The notes under the pieces: model-generated
What the model saw: only the letters and a program-made list of their open reading frames with translations
Databases searched by the model: none
What the model was told of the DNA's origin: nothing
Translations under genes and position numbers: made by a program
Shown: positions 54,515 to 64,000 of the stretch, piece after piece
Layout: each line of letters begins with the position of its first letter
Position numbering within the stretch: position 1 is the stretch's first letter
Assembly: GCF_012910715.1 (NCBI RefSeq)
Contig: NZ_JABBHF010000004.1
Span: 186,001-250,000 of the forward strand
Length of the DNA: 64,000 bases
Direction: 5' to 3'
Origin: Flavivirga algicola
Lineage (GTDB): Bacteria > Bacteroidota > Bacteroidia > Flavobacteriales > Flavobacteriaceae

Positions 54515-55870
54515 ATGTATACATTTTCAAATAAATTAAAGACATTTTCTTTCATACTAATGATTTTAGGAGCGTTAGGTGTTGGATATGGTTTTATAAC
54601 ATCTCATAAATCTTTTGAAGAAGTTGAGCACTTGCTTGCAGAAGAAGCACATCATGGAGGTGGGCACGGAGAAGAAGCTGCGCATGCAGCTCCAGCTCAT
54701 GATACACACGTAGCAGATAGTCATGGAAATAATGATCATGCTGAAGTTGATGGACATAAGAAACATGTAGAGCACGTTCAGCATCAAATTCACAACAGAC
54801 CATGGTCTGCTTTATACGTAGCTGCTTTTTTCTTTATGATGATCGCTCTAGGAATATTAGCATTTTACGCAATACAAATTGCATCACAAGCAGGATGGTC
54901 TCCAGTACTGTTTAGGGTTATGGAAGGTATGACAGCATATTTATTACCTGGAGCTCTTATTGTATTAGCAATTGCTGTTTTTGCAGGTGATCATCTATTC
55001 GTATGGATGAATCCAGATATGGTAAACCCAGAAAGTGAGCATTTTGATAAGTTGGTAGCAGGTAAGTCTGGTTGGCTAAATAAAACAGGTTTTATTATTC
55101 GTGGCTTAATCTTTATTGCAGGATGGAGTTTATACCGTCATTTTTCACGAAAATTTTCAATTGCTCAAGATACAGCTGAAGATAAGAGTAACTTTAAAAA
55201 ATCATTCCGTATTGCAGCAGGGTTTTTAGTATTCTTTATTTACACGGAATCTATGATGTCTTGGGACTGGATTATGAGTGTAGATCCTCACTGGTTCTCT
55301 ACATTATTTGGATGGTATGTATTTGCAAGTATGTTTGTAAGTGGTATAACAGTGCTGGCATTAATTACCTTATATTTAAAGTCTAAGGGACAGTTAGAAT
55401 TTGTAAATGAGAATCACTTGCACGATGTGGCTAAGTTTATGTTTGCATTCAGTATATTTTGGACTTACTTATGGTTCTCACAATTCATGCTTATTTGGTA
55501 CTCTAACATACCAGAAGAGGTGACTTATTTTGTAACGCGTTTCCAAGATTATAAATTACCATTCTTGGGTATGGTTGTTATGAACTTTGTATTCCCGATA
55601 CTTATGTTAATGAACGCCGATTACAAACGTATTCCTTGGTTTGTTGTTATGGCTGGATTGGTAATATTAGCAGGTCATTATATTGATATTTTCAATATGA
55701 TCATGCCAGCTACTGTTGGTGATAGATGGTTTATAGGAATTCCAGAAATAAGCTCGGTATTACTATTCGCAGGGCTATTCATATTTATAGTATTTACTGC
55801 TTTAACCAAAGCACCATTACTAGTAAAAGGATATCCTTTTAGAAAAGAAAGTGAAGATTTTCATTATTAA
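54515..55870 (+). CDS. actF: Alternative complex III subunit F, quinol-binding membrane protein
   Basis: A 451-residue membrane protein of the ActC/ActF type with about ten helices (for example SALYVAAFFFMMIALGILAF and LPGALIVLAIAVFAGDHL). Landmarks are the membrane motif YTESMMSWDWIMSVDPHWFS and the late VVMAGLVILAGHYIDIFNMI. Residues about 38-90, between the first and second helix, form an extremely His-rich loop (HHGGGHGEEAAHAAPAHDTH) that may bind metal or act as a linker. It is the last act gene, directly followed by coxB. Confidence 0.9.
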   Translation: MYTFSNKLKTFSFILMILGALGVGYGFITSHKSFEEVEHLLAEEAHHGGGHGEEAAHAAPAHDTHVADSHGNNDHAEVDGHKKHVEHVQHQIHNRPWSALYVAAFFFMMIALGILAFYAIQIASQAGWSPVLFRVMEGMTAYLLPGALIVLAIAVFAGDHLFVWMNPDMVNPESEHFDKLVAGKSGWLNKTGFIIRGLIFIAGWSLYRHFSRKFSIAQDTAEDKSNFKKSFRIAAGFLVFFIYTESMMSWDWIMSVDPHWFSTLFGWYVFASMFVSGITVLALITLYLKSKGQLEFVNENHLHDVAKFMFAFSIFWTYLWFSQFMLIWYSNIPEEVTYFVTRFQDYKLPFLGMVVMNFVFPILMLMNADYKRIPWFVVMAGLVILAGHYIDIFNMIMPATVGDRWFIGIPEISSVLLFAGLFIFIVFTALTKAPLLVKGYPFRKESEDFHY

Positions 55871-55900
55871 TTAAGATATAAATAAAGACGAACGATAACA

Positions 55901-56968
55901 ATGACTGCTTTATTAACAATTATAGTTTTAGTATTTATTTTAGTAGCCATTTGGCAGATGGTAAAGATTTTTGATTTAGCACAAGCTAAAAACGAAAATA
56001 CAGGAGTTGCTACCGATAAGGATAATACAATGAATGGGTATTTAATGATGGGCTTTTTAGCTTTCATTTATGTAATAACTATTGTATGCTTTGTAAAATG
56101 GGGTGATTTACCATTAATGTCAAATTCTGCTTCTGCACACGGTCCAACTATTGATAATTTAATGGTTATCTCTATGGTAATTATCTTTATAGTACAGACC
56201 ATCACACAGTTTCTATTACATTATTTTGCCTTTAAATATAAAGGTGAAAAAGGAAAGAAAGCCTTATTCTTTGCAGATAATAATAAACTAGAAGCCATTT
56301 GGACAATCATTCCTGTAATCGTTCTAGCTGGTTTGATTATATACGGATTAAGCACTTGGATTAATATAATGGGTGTTGATGAAAGTGATGACCCTTTGGT
56401 AGTAGAGTTATATGCACAACAGTTTAACTGGAAAGCCAGATATGGTGGTGCAGATAACACTTTGGGAAAAGCCAATGTGCGTTTAATTGATATCGATCGC
56501 GCCAATATCTTAGGTTTAGATGAAGCAGATCCTAATGCGCAAGATGACGTCATTACCACAGAATTACATTTGCCAGTTGGAAAACCTGTATTATTCAAAA
56601 TGCGTTCTCAAGATGTATTACACTCCGCTTACATGCCACACTTTAGAGCACAAATGAATTGTGTACCAGGTATGATTACCCAATTTGGTTTTACACCAAC
56701 AGTTACGACGGCAGATATGCGTGAAACACCTCAAATGAAAGAGAAAGTTAAAAAAATTAATGATATTAGAGTAGAGAATAGTAAACCTTTATTAGCTAAA
56801 GGAGAAGAGCCTTTAGAGCCGTACACGTTTGATTACTTGTTAATATGTAATAAAATTTGTGGGAAGTCTCACTACAACATGCAAATGAAGATCGTAGTAG
56901 AAACTCAAGAAGAATATGATGCTTGGATAAAAGAACAAAAAGCATTTAAAAACTCTCTAATAAATTAA
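55901..56968 (+). CDS. coxB: Cytochrome c oxidase subunit II
   Basis: A 355-residue subunit carrying the CuA centre that receives electrons from cytochrome c. The copper motif is present: ICNKICGKSHYNMQMKIVV with Cys, Cys and His ligands, and the first His in VLHSAYMPHFRAQM. Four membrane helices are predicted (about 4-20, 47-66, 85-110, 134-156), two more than the usual two; the first pair is an N-terminal addition seen in Bacteroidota. It lies 30 bp after actF, linking complex III and oxidase in one transcript. Confidence 0.92.
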   Translation: MTALLTIIVLVFILVAIWQMVKIFDLAQAKNENTGVATDKDNTMNGYLMMGFLAFIYVITIVCFVKWGDLPLMSNSASAHGPTIDNLMVISMVIIFIVQTITQFLLHYFAFKYKGEKGKKALFFADNNKLEAIWTIIPVIVLAGLIIYGLSTWINIMGVDESDDPLVVELYAQQFNWKARYGGADNTLGKANVRLIDIDRANILGLDEADPNAQDDVITTELHLPVGKPVLFKMRSQDVLHSAYMPHFRAQMNCVPGMITQFGFTPTVTTADMRETPQMKEKVKKINDIRVENSKPLLAKGEEPLEPYTFDYLLICNKICGKSHYNMQMKIVVETQEEYDAWIKEQKAFKNSLIN

Positions 56969-56998
56969 CTAATTAAAAGATAAAAACGATATAAGATT

Positions 56999-58792
56999 AT
57001 GTCAGCACACGCAGATACTCACGCACACGACGACGACCACGGACATCATCATAAAGAAACGTTTGTAACTAAATATATATTTAGTCAAGACCATAAAATG
57101 ATTGCAAAGCAGTACCTGATTACAGGTACCATTATGGGCGTTATAGGGGTATTAATGTCTATGATGTTTCGTATGCAAATCGCATGGCCTGAAGAACCTA
57201 ATGTATTGTTTGAAGCATTATTAGGTAAATGGGCTCCAGATGGTGTTATGGATGCAGATATTTATCTAGCATTGGTAACCATACATGGTACCATTATGGT
57301 ATTCTTTGTATTAACAGCTGGTTTAAGTGGTACATTTAGTAACTTATTAATTCCGTTACAAATTGGTGCAAGAGATATGGCATCAGGCTTTTTAAATATG
57401 GTATCTTATTGGTTATTCTTCTTATCAAGTATAATCATGGTCATATCTTTATTTGTAGAAGCAGGCCCTGCTGCAGCTGGGTGGACTATTTATCCACCAT
57501 TAAGTGCTTTACCTATGGCTCAAGGAGGTTCTGGTATGGGTATGACTTTATGGTTAGTATCTATGGCAATATTCATTGCTTCCTCATTATTAGGATCACT
57601 TAACTATATCGTTACAGTTATTAACTTACGTACTAAAGGGATGTCTATGACTAGACTACCATTAACGATCTGGGCATTTTTTGTGACAGCAATTATTGGG
57701 GTGGTTTCATTTCCTGTTTTATTATCTGCAGCCTTATTATTAATAATGGATAGAAGTTTTGGAACATCATTCTTCCTATCAGATATATTTATTCAAGGCG
57801 AAGTATTACACTATCAAGGAGGGTCTCCTGTTTTATTTGAACATTTATTTTGGTTCTTAGGGCATCCAGAAGTATATATTGTGATATTACCGGCAATGGG
57901 GCTAGTGTCTGAAATTATGGCATCCAATTCACGTAAGCCTATTTTTGGTTACCGTGCGATGATTGCTTCTATATTAGCAATTGCATTCCTATCTACAATT
58001 GTATGGGGACACCATATGTTCGTTTCAGGAATGAATCCATTTTTAGGATCTGTATTTACATTCACAACCTTGTTAATTGCTATACCATCTGCGGTTAAAG
58101 CATTTAACTGGATAACCACACTCTGGAAAGGAAACTTGCAAATGAATCCTGCGATGTTATTCTCCATTGGTTTTGTATCAACATTTATTACTGGAGGTTT
58201 AACAGGGATTATTCTTGGAGATAGTGCTTTAGATATCAATGTACATGATACCTATTTTGTGGTTGCTCACTTCCATTTAGTAATGGGTATATCCGCTTTA
58301 TATGGTATGTTTGCAGGAATTTACCATTGGTATCCAAAAATGTTTGGTAAAATGCTCAATAAAAACTTGGGATACATCCACTTTTGGATTACTGCAATAT
58401 GTGCTTACGGTGTGTTCTTCCCTATGCATTTTATTGGAATGGCTGGATTACCACGTCGTTACTATACAAACAGTAACTTCCCTTTGTTTGATGATTTAGC
58501 TAATGTAAACGTTATTATCACCATATTTGCTTTAATAGGTGGTGTGGTTCAAATCGTTTATTTATACAATTTCTTTGTTAGTATTTTCTTCGGAAAGAAA
58601 GCGCCGCAGAACCCATGGAAATCAACAACATTAGAATGGACAGCGCCAGTAGAACATATGCATGGAAATTGGCCAGGTGAAATTCCTCATGTACATCGTT
58701 GGGCTTATGATTATAGTAAACCAGGTCATGATGTAGATTTTGTTCCTCAAAATGTTCCTCTTAAAGAAGGGGAAGAAGAGTTGCAACACTAG
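56999..58792 (+). CDS. coxA: Cytochrome c oxidase subunit I
   Basis: The 597-residue catalytic subunit of a heme-copper oxidase, reducing oxygen to water and pumping protons. Heme and copper ligands are intact: VTIHGTIMVFF (heme a), GHPEVYI (with the cross-linked His-Tyr of CuB), WGHHMFVSGMN (CuB pair), and NVHDTYFVVAHFHLVMG (heme a3 and a). The HPEVY tyrosine indicates an A-family oxidase. The N-terminus is a His/Asp-rich stretch (DTHAHDDDHGHHHKETFV) not needed for catalysis. It ends the operon before a strong terminator; subunits III and IV are elsewhere. Confidence 0.95.
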   Translation: MSAHADTHAHDDDHGHHHKETFVTKYIFSQDHKMIAKQYLITGTIMGVIGVLMSMMFRMQIAWPEEPNVLFEALLGKWAPDGVMDADIYLALVTIHGTIMVFFVLTAGLSGTFSNLLIPLQIGARDMASGFLNMVSYWLFFLSSIIMVISLFVEAGPAAAGWTIYPPLSALPMAQGGSGMGMTLWLVSMAIFIASSLLGSLNYIVTVINLRTKGMSMTRLPLTIWAFFVTAIIGVVSFPVLLSAALLLIMDRSFGTSFFLSDIFIQGEVLHYQGGSPVLFEHLFWFLGHPEVYIVILPAMGLVSEIMASNSRKPIFGYRAMIASILAIAFLSTIVWGHHMFVSGMNPFLGSVFTFTTLLIAIPSAVKAFNWITTLWKGNLQMNPAMLFSIGFVSTFITGGLTGIILGDSALDINVHDTYFVVAHFHLVMGISALYGMFAGIYHWYPKMFGKMLNKNLGYIHFWITAICAYGVFFPMHFIGMAGLPRRYYTNSNFPLFDDLANVNVIITIFALIGGVVQIVYLYNFFVSIFFGKKAPQNPWKSTTLEWTAPVEHMHGNWPGEIPHVHRWAYDYSKPGHDVDFVPQNVPLKEGEEELQH

Positions 58793-58817
58793 CATACAAA
58801 AACATAATTTTTAATAT

Positions 58818-58860
58818 AAAGCCAAAGCCTTTCTAATTTAGAAAGGCTTTGGCTTTTAGT
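58818..58860 (+). terminator. Terminator of the act-cox operon
   Basis: A perfect 17-bp stem (AAAGCCAAAGCCTTTCT 58818-58834 with its complement at 58840-58856) with an AATTT loop, followed by a short T-run. The rest of the stretch to 59143 is AT-rich; it may carry a promoter for the next gene, but no clean TAnnTTTG was seen. Confidence 0.9.
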
Positions 58861-59143
58861 TGTTTATCCATTTTCTCTTCTTTTTAAGTAGGATTATACT
58901 TACAAAATAATTCTATAAATTATAATTTAAGCTTTAAAAGCAATCTAAAAAAGCTTCAAATCTCTTTTAAATACTCATTTTATCGATGAATGGTAAATAT
59001 TTCATTAATTAATCGATAAAACACAAAAAAATCCGTTAAATTGCACATCGAATGATTTTGTTAAAAACTTTATGTTAAAATTCTTGACAATATTTAAGGC
59101 GTTTTACCATAAGCTTTTATGATATGAATCTAAATTTTCGATT

Positions 59144-62100
59144 ATGAAAACAACATTACTATTTAGAAATGTATTAAAGAGTACATTCTATATGTTACTG
59201 TTCTTGTGCACTTCATTGTCAGTTTATGCACAGTGTCCTACAATAACAGATCCTGCACCACCTGCTATTTGTAATGCATCAGGATTTACTTTTAACGATT
59301 TAAGTACTTATGCAACAGATGGAGGTAATGGTATTGTATGGTATGATGTGGCCACTGGAGGTGTTCCTTTTGATTCAACTGGACTCGTCATTGAAGGGGT
59401 CTATTATGCCGACGATAATTCTGGTTCTTGTGGTTCTAGGGCATCAATAACTATAGATTTTACAATAGACCCGACTGGACGGTTTTTAGACCGTATTTAT
59501 TGTAGTAATACAAGCCCTATCATTCAAGATTATATTGATGATGTATTGACACCTAGTATCCCTTCGGGTGGGAGTGTTGAAGTATATTATTCATCCATAC
59601 CACCAAACCCTCCCGTTTTGGCAAACCCTACCGATGTGTTACCACTGCTTGGAACAAACGTACTCGTTGTATTTATTGATAACTCAGGATGTAGAAGCCA
59701 ATTTGAACCAGGTCAAATATTTGTGATTAATGCGCCACAAGATCCGACACCAACCAGCCCACAAGAATTTTGTGCAAGTACAAACCCTACATTAGCTGAT
59801 TTAGATACGGGTACTTTAGCAACCAATATTAATTGGTATTCAGGTCTTGATGGTTTTGGGAATCCTGTATTACCATCATTATCATTATCAACACCATTAG
59901 TTGATGGGAATACATATTATGTTCAAATAGACGATATATTCTGTGACAGTAACCCCATACCAGTAACTGTAAATATTGATACTCCAGTAGATGCGGGTTC
60001 ATCAGGAACTTTGCAATATTGTGAAGATAATATACCTGCTACAGATTTTAATTTGTTTGATGAACTGGGAGGCTTTCCGCAAACAACAGGAAATTGGACA
60101 GGGCCTTTATCAACAACAAACGGACACTTAGGAACTGTAAATATTTCAACGCTAATAGCAGGTACACATGTGTTTACATATACCATTTCGACAGCAGGTG
60201 TTTGCCCGCCAGGTATTTCAACCGTAGCGATTACAATTTACGAACCATTGTCTTCTGGGAATCCATCGGGAGCAAACCCAGCAACATTTTGTGAATCTGG
60301 TCTACCTTCGAACTTTGACTTGACAACGTTATTAGAAAATCATGACCCCAATGGTCAATGGACCCAAGGAACTTTAAGTACAGATCCTGCAGTCACCTCA
60401 CCTATAGATTTAACAACTGGGGCTTTTACACCAGGAACTTACAATTTTACATATACGCAAAACCGCCTAACACCTTGTACCGAAGAATCTACAACCGTTC
60501 AGGTTGTTGTACTGGCAGATCCCAATGCTGGAACTGCTATAAATGCTACATTTTGTGAGAATGAGTTGATAATAAATTCTCCTTATGATCTATTTAATGC
60601 TTTAGATGGATCTCAAGATAATAATGGAGGGGTCTGGACAGATGCAACAAATGCTCCCGTAACCAACCCTATAGACATTACAACGCTAACAGTAACAGGA
60701 AGCCCCTATACTTTTAACTACACGATTGATAATGGAACGTGTTCTGACACAGAGCCCATAACCATAACAGTTCAGCCTGCACCCGAATCTGGAACACCAA
60801 TAGCAACCTTCCCAGAGTTTTGTGAAGGGGATGTACAAACAGTAGATTTGTTTGATTTACTAACAGGCGAAGACCAGACAGGGACATGGAATGACGATGA
60901 TGCTTCAGGAGCACTGTCAGGAAACGAAGTTACTATTAGCGGCCTTATAGCTGGAACCTATGATTTTACCTTTGATGTGGATGTTGTTGGAACCTGTGAT
61001 GACCCAAACGTGACCGTTTCTATAATAATAAATCCGTTACCCAATACAGGGACACCAGCACCAGCCATATATTGTGAAAATGAGCTAGCTGCAAATTCTC
61101 CATTAGATCTATTCGGTCAGCTTACAGGAGAAGCTACAGGAGGTACCTGGACAGACGATAATGCTTCAGGTGCATTAAGCGGTAGCGATGTAGATTTAAC
61201 AGCTTTGGCTATTGGATCCTATAACTTTACATATAGCATAACAGATACTAACGGATGTACGAACAGTTCGACTGTAATAGTCACGATTAACGATGCACCC
61301 GAATCTGGAACACCAGTAGCATCTTTTCCAGAGTTTTGTCAGGGAACCGTACAAATGGTAAATCTGTTCGATTTATTAACGGGTGAGGACCAGACAGGAA
61401 CATGGAATGATGATGATGCTTCAGGCGCGTTATCAGGAAACGAAGTGACAATCGATGGTCTTGCTTCAGGAACTTACGATTTCACTTTCGATGTGGATGC
61501 CATTGGTGGCTGTGATGACCCAAATGTAACCGTTTCCATAGTAATAAACCCGTTACCCAATACAGGGACACCAGCACCAGCCATATATTGTGAAAATGAT
61601 TTAGTTGCGAACTCCCCCTTAGATCTATTCGGTCAGCTTACTGGGGAAGATAGCGGAGGTACCTGGACAGACGATAATGCTTCAGGTGCATTAAGCGGTA
61701 GCGATGTAGATTTAACAGCTTTGGCTATTGGATCCTATAACTTTACATATAGTATAACAGATACTAACGGATGTACGAATAGTTCGACTGTAATTGTTAC
61801 GATTAACGATGCTCCCGAATCTGGAACACCAGTGTCATCTTTCCCAGAATTTTGTATTGTAGATATTACTGCAGCTCAAACAGTAGATTTGTTTGATCTA
61901 CTAACAGGAGAAGACCAGACAGGGACATGGAATGATGATGATACCTCGGGAGCTTTATCGGGAAATGAGGTCACCATAGATGGGCTCGCTATAGGAACAT
62001 ACAATTTTACATTTGATGTCGATGCCATTGGAATCTGTGATGATCCAGATGTAACTGTATCAATTATAATAAATGATACGTCAGTACCAACAGCAACAGC

Positions 62101-63838
62101 ATCGCAGGCATTTTGTGATGCAGCAAGTATTACAGATTTGGTCGCAACAGGAACAACTATACAATGGTACGATGATGCAACGGGAGGCTCTCCTTTAGAT
62201 GGAACAACGGCTTTAATAGATGGGGAAACCTATTATGCAACTCAAACAAATGCAACCACGGGTTGCGAATCCTCAATAAGGACAGAAGTTATCGCCACAA
62301 TTTATCAATCTCCAAATGCTGGAGTAGCTAATAGCCCTGGGGTTTCCGAGTGTAATAACACTACAATAAACCTTTTTGATGGTTTAGATGGTTCTCAGGA
62401 TAGTGGAGGAACTTGGTATGAAGGCCCAGACAATACGGGAACAGTAGTTGTAAATCCAACAACATATAACGTTACAGGATTTAGTACTAATAATTATCAA
62501 TTTACGTATTATGTGGTAGCCGCTTCGCCATGTATAGATGACAGTACAACCATAACAGTTTCTATTGAAGAGCCTTTAAATGCAGGAACGGATAATATTT
62601 TAGACGCTTGTAGTACCGATGGAACTACAGATTTGTTCACACTGTTAGGAACTGCAGATCCAGGAGGGACATGGTCGCCGGCATTAACAAGTGGAACAGG
62701 TGTTTTTGATCCAGCTGTTGATTCGGGTGATACTTATCTGTATACGCATACTAATGCCTGCGGTACTTCGAGTAGTCAGGTTGTAGTAACAGTAACACAG
62801 GCACCAAACGCAGGAACGAGTAATACCACTCTAATTTGTGTCATTGATGGTCCAACAGATTTATTTACCTATTTAGGAGGGGCAGATACGGGAGGAACAT
62901 GGTCGCCTGCATTGACAAGTGGTACAGGTGTTTTCGATCCTTTAGTAGATTCAGATGGTGTTTACAGGTATACAGTGACAGCAAACTCGCCTTGTACAAC
63001 AGATGCTTTTGCGGAAATAACGGTAACAGTTAGCGATATTTCGCCTCCAGTTATAAATAATGCAACAATGGAATTTTGTTTGGTAGATAACCCAACAGTT
63101 GCAGACTTAGATTCGGCCATAACTGTTACGGGAACAGTTATTTGGTATGAAGATGTAGCTTTAACAATGCCGCTTAATGTTACAGATATATTGGTAGATG
63201 GGGAAGATTATTATGCGACGCAAACAAATGCTTCTGGTTGCGAATCTTCAATAAGTGCACAGGTTGATGTAATTGTTAATGATACGCCGACACCAACATT
63301 AATAAACACTGCGATAGAATATTGTATTAATGATGGTCCGACAATTATTGATCTGTCATTAAACATTACAGAATATAACGCCTCAACAGATAATATAGTT
63401 TGGTATGATGCCGCAACAAACGGTACAGTTGTTTCAGGCAATGCCATTTTAGATCACGATAATACTTATTATGCCGCTTTAGTAGATGCTACAACAGGTT
63501 GTGAAAGCAGTGTTCGTTTAGCAGTTACTACAGATTTAACAGCTTGTGGCAAATTAATACTTCCAGATGGGTTCTCACCCAATGGAGATGGCACTAATGA
63601 TACGTACGATTTTGATAATCTACATATACTATACCCAGACTTTGTCATAGAAATCTTTAATCGCTACGGAAACATTGTTTATAAAGGAAATTCCAATACA
63701 CCAAGATTTGATGGTACATCCAATCAATCTAGAACAGTTGGAAACGGCGATTTACCGGTAGGAGTCTATTATTATATTTTCTATTTCAATGATGGAGAAA
63801 ACAAACCAGAACAAGGACGCTTATACTTAAGCAGATAA
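59144..63838 (+). CDS. Repetitive surface protein with type B T9SS sorting domain
   Basis: A 1564-residue exported protein (signal YMLLFLCTSLSVYAQ). Most of it is a series of Ig-like or adhesin-like modules of about 80-90 residues with motifs such as FDLLTGEDQTGTWNDDDASG and ALSGSDVDLTALAIGSYNFT; some carry a YCEN or FC motif with a likely disulfide. The C-terminal 80 residues form a gliding-motility-associated CHU_C/type B sorting domain (LILPDGFSPNGDGTNDTYDF, FNRYGNIVYKGN, PVGVYYYIFYFNDG), which directs secretion through the T9SS. It is next to a PorP/SprF gene, the usual partner. It may be an adhesin on the cell surface. Confidence 0.9.
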   Translation: MKTTLLFRNVLKSTFYMLLFLCTSLSVYAQCPTITDPAPPAICNASGFTFNDLSTYATDGGNGIVWYDVATGGVPFDSTGLVIEGVYYADDNSGSCGSRASITIDFTIDPTGRFLDRIYCSNTSPIIQDYIDDVLTPSIPSGGSVEVYYSSIPPNPPVLANPTDVLPLLGTNVLVVFIDNSGCRSQFEPGQIFVINAPQDPTPTSPQEFCASTNPTLADLDTGTLATNINWYSGLDGFGNPVLPSLSLSTPLVDGNTYYVQIDDIFCDSNPIPVTVNIDTPVDAGSSGTLQYCEDNIPATDFNLFDELGGFPQTTGNWTGPLSTTNGHLGTVNISTLIAGTHVFTYTISTAGVCPPGISTVAITIYEPLSSGNPSGANPATFCESGLPSNFDLTTLLENHDPNGQWTQGTLSTDPAVTSPIDLTTGAFTPGTYNFTYTQNRLTPCTEESTTVQVVVLADPNAGTAINATFCENELIINSPYDLFNALDGSQDNNGGVWTDATNAPVTNPIDITTLTVTGSPYTFNYTIDNGTCSDTEPITITVQPAPESGTPIATFPEFCEGDVQTVDLFDLLTGEDQTGTWNDDDASGALSGNEVTISGLIAGTYDFTFDVDVVGTCDDPNVTVSIIINPLPNTGTPAPAIYCENELAANSPLDLFGQLTGEATGGTWTDDNASGALSGSDVDLTALAIGSYNFTYSITDTNGCTNSSTVIVTINDAPESGTPVASFPEFCQGTVQMVNLFDLLTGEDQTGTWNDDDASGALSGNEVTIDGLASGTYDFTFDVDAIGGCDDPNVTVSIVINPLPNTGTPAPAIYCENDLVANSPLDLFGQLTGEDSGGTWTDDNASGALSGSDVDLTALAIGSYNFTYSITDTNGCTNSSTVIVTINDAPESGTPVSSFPEFCIVDITAAQTVDLFDLLTGEDQTGTWNDDDTSGALSGNEVTIDGLAIGTYNFTFDVDAIGICDDPDVTVSIIINDTSVPTATASQAFCDAASITDLVATGTTIQWYDDATGGSPLDGTTALIDGETYYATQTNATTGCESSIRTEVIATIYQSPNAGVANSPGVSECNNTTINLFDGLDGSQDSGGTWYEGPDNTGTVVVNPTTYNVTGFSTNNYQFTYYVVAASPCIDDSTTITVSIEEPLNAGTDNILDACSTDGTTDLFTLLGTADPGGTWSPALTSGTGVFDPAVDSGDTYLYTHTNACGTSSSQVVVTVTQAPNAGTSNTTLICVIDGPTDLFTYLGGADTGGTWSPALTSGTGVFDPLVDSDGVYRYTVTANSPCTTDAFAEITVTVSDISPPVINNATMEFCLVDNPTVADLDSAITVTGTVIWYEDVALTMPLNVTDILVDGEDYYATQTNASGCESSISAQVDVIVNDTPTPTLINTAIEYCINDGPTIIDLSLNITEYNASTDNIVWYDAATNGTVVSGNAILDHDNTYYAALVDATTGCESSVRLAVTTDLTACGKLILPDGFSPNGDGTNDTYDFDNLHILYPDFVIEIFNRYGNIVYKGNSNTPRFDGTSNQSRTVGNGDLPVGVYYYIFYFNDGENKPEQGRLYLSR
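60779..62071 (+). repeat. 516-bp tandem repeat in the surface-protein gene
   Basis: Copies begin at 60779, 61295 and 61811, exactly 516 bp (172 codons) apart; the third is cut short. Each unit encodes two related modules, one with DLLTGEDQTGTWNDDD and one with CEN-DLFGQLTGE. Some stretches of over 80 bases are identical between copies 1 and 2, including silent sites, so the duplication is recent or kept alike by gene conversion. Confidence 0.9.
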
Positions 63839-63867
63839 TTTATAGATAAAGCAAAATTTAAGAAACA

Positions 63868-64000
63868 ATGAAAAATTTAAATATATATCATAAAATAGCT
63901 GCTTTGTTAAGTCTGACGCTCTTGTCATTTCAAAGTTTAGCACAACAAGACCCTCAATTTACACAGTATATGTATAATATGAGCGTTATTAATCCAGCTT
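63868..64000 (+). CDS. PorP/SprF-family T9SS membrane protein, 5' end only
   Basis: The frame runs off the window after 44 codons. A signal peptide (IAALLSLTLLSFQSLAQ) is followed by QDPQFTQYMYNMSVINPA, the standard start of PorP/SprF outer-membrane proteins. In Bacteroidota these genes follow genes for type B T9SS cargo, as here, and help bring that cargo to the surface. It begins 29 bp after the surface-protein stop and is probably in one operon with it. Confidence 0.85.
   Translation, partial: MKNLNIYHKIAALLSLTLLSFQSLAQQDPQFTQYMYNMSVINPA

Overview
The window is an AT-rich chromosome segment from a member of the Flavobacteriaceae (Bacteroidota), most likely marine. The evidence is consistent across it. 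Promoters fit the Bacteroidota pattern (TTG near -33, TAnnTTTG near -7, 19-nt spacing). There are type IX secretion (T9SS) sorting domains of type A and type B plus the start of a PorP/SprF gene. There is an alternative complex III / cytochrome oxidase operon, a DUF4249 + TonB-receptor pair, a DUF2723 glycosyltransferase-like protein and an NVEALA-type peptide. No phage, insertion sequence or CRISPR array was seen.

Layout: (1) 1-4860, minus strand: core translation genes rplM-rpsI-rpsB-tsf, then pyrH and frr, with a strong promoter before rplM and hairpin terminators after tsf and frr. (2) 5.0-7.2 kb: DUF3179 lipoprotein plus an outer-membrane barrel-like protein. (3) 7.3-13.3 kb: YgiQ radical SAM protein, then a DUF4249 lipoprotein and TonB-dependent receptor. 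(4) 13.3-22.8 kb: a decayed copy of the polA 3' end, a small secreted protein, polA, a membrane metallophosphoesterase, a thioredoxin-fold protein lacking both active-site cysteines, a polysaccharide deacetylase and a very large DUF2723 membrane protein. (5) 22.9-23.4 kb: tRNA-Gln followed by a 114-bp tandem repeat that carries copies of the tRNA 3' end and of its terminator. (6) 23.5-30.4 kb: a secreted alpha-beta-barrel-like protein with a LytTR/TPR regulator, a large T9SS-secreted phytase-like/choice-of-anchor-I protein, and a tandem universal stress protein. (7) 30.4-35.1 kb: rimP-nusA-infB behind a leader with a perfect intrinsic terminator. (8) 35.1-43.7 kb: a planctomycete-style cluster (PSD1 cytochrome, DUF1501, beta-propeller, DUF2231/cytochrome/LRR) divergent from a membrane-anchored winged-helix regulator. 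(9) 44.3-46.4 kb: a three-gene cassette encoding an NVEALA-like four-cysteine peptide, a beta-propeller lipoprotein and a CxxC membrane protein. (10) 46.8-58.9 kb: a SPOR protein, then the actABCDEF-coxBA respiratory operon with a strong terminator. (11) 59.1 kb to the end: a 1564-residue repetitive adhesin-like protein with a type B T9SS domain, followed by the 5' end of a PorP/SprF gene.

How it works together: most of the window is housekeeping (translation, replication, respiration). The accessory parts most likely to hold undescribed biology are the regulator/PSD1 cluster in (8) and the peptide cassette in (9). Smaller signals of interest are the polA relic, the tRNA-Gln tail repeat and the rimP leader attenuator. 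All functional assignments come from reading motifs by eye; no database search was run.
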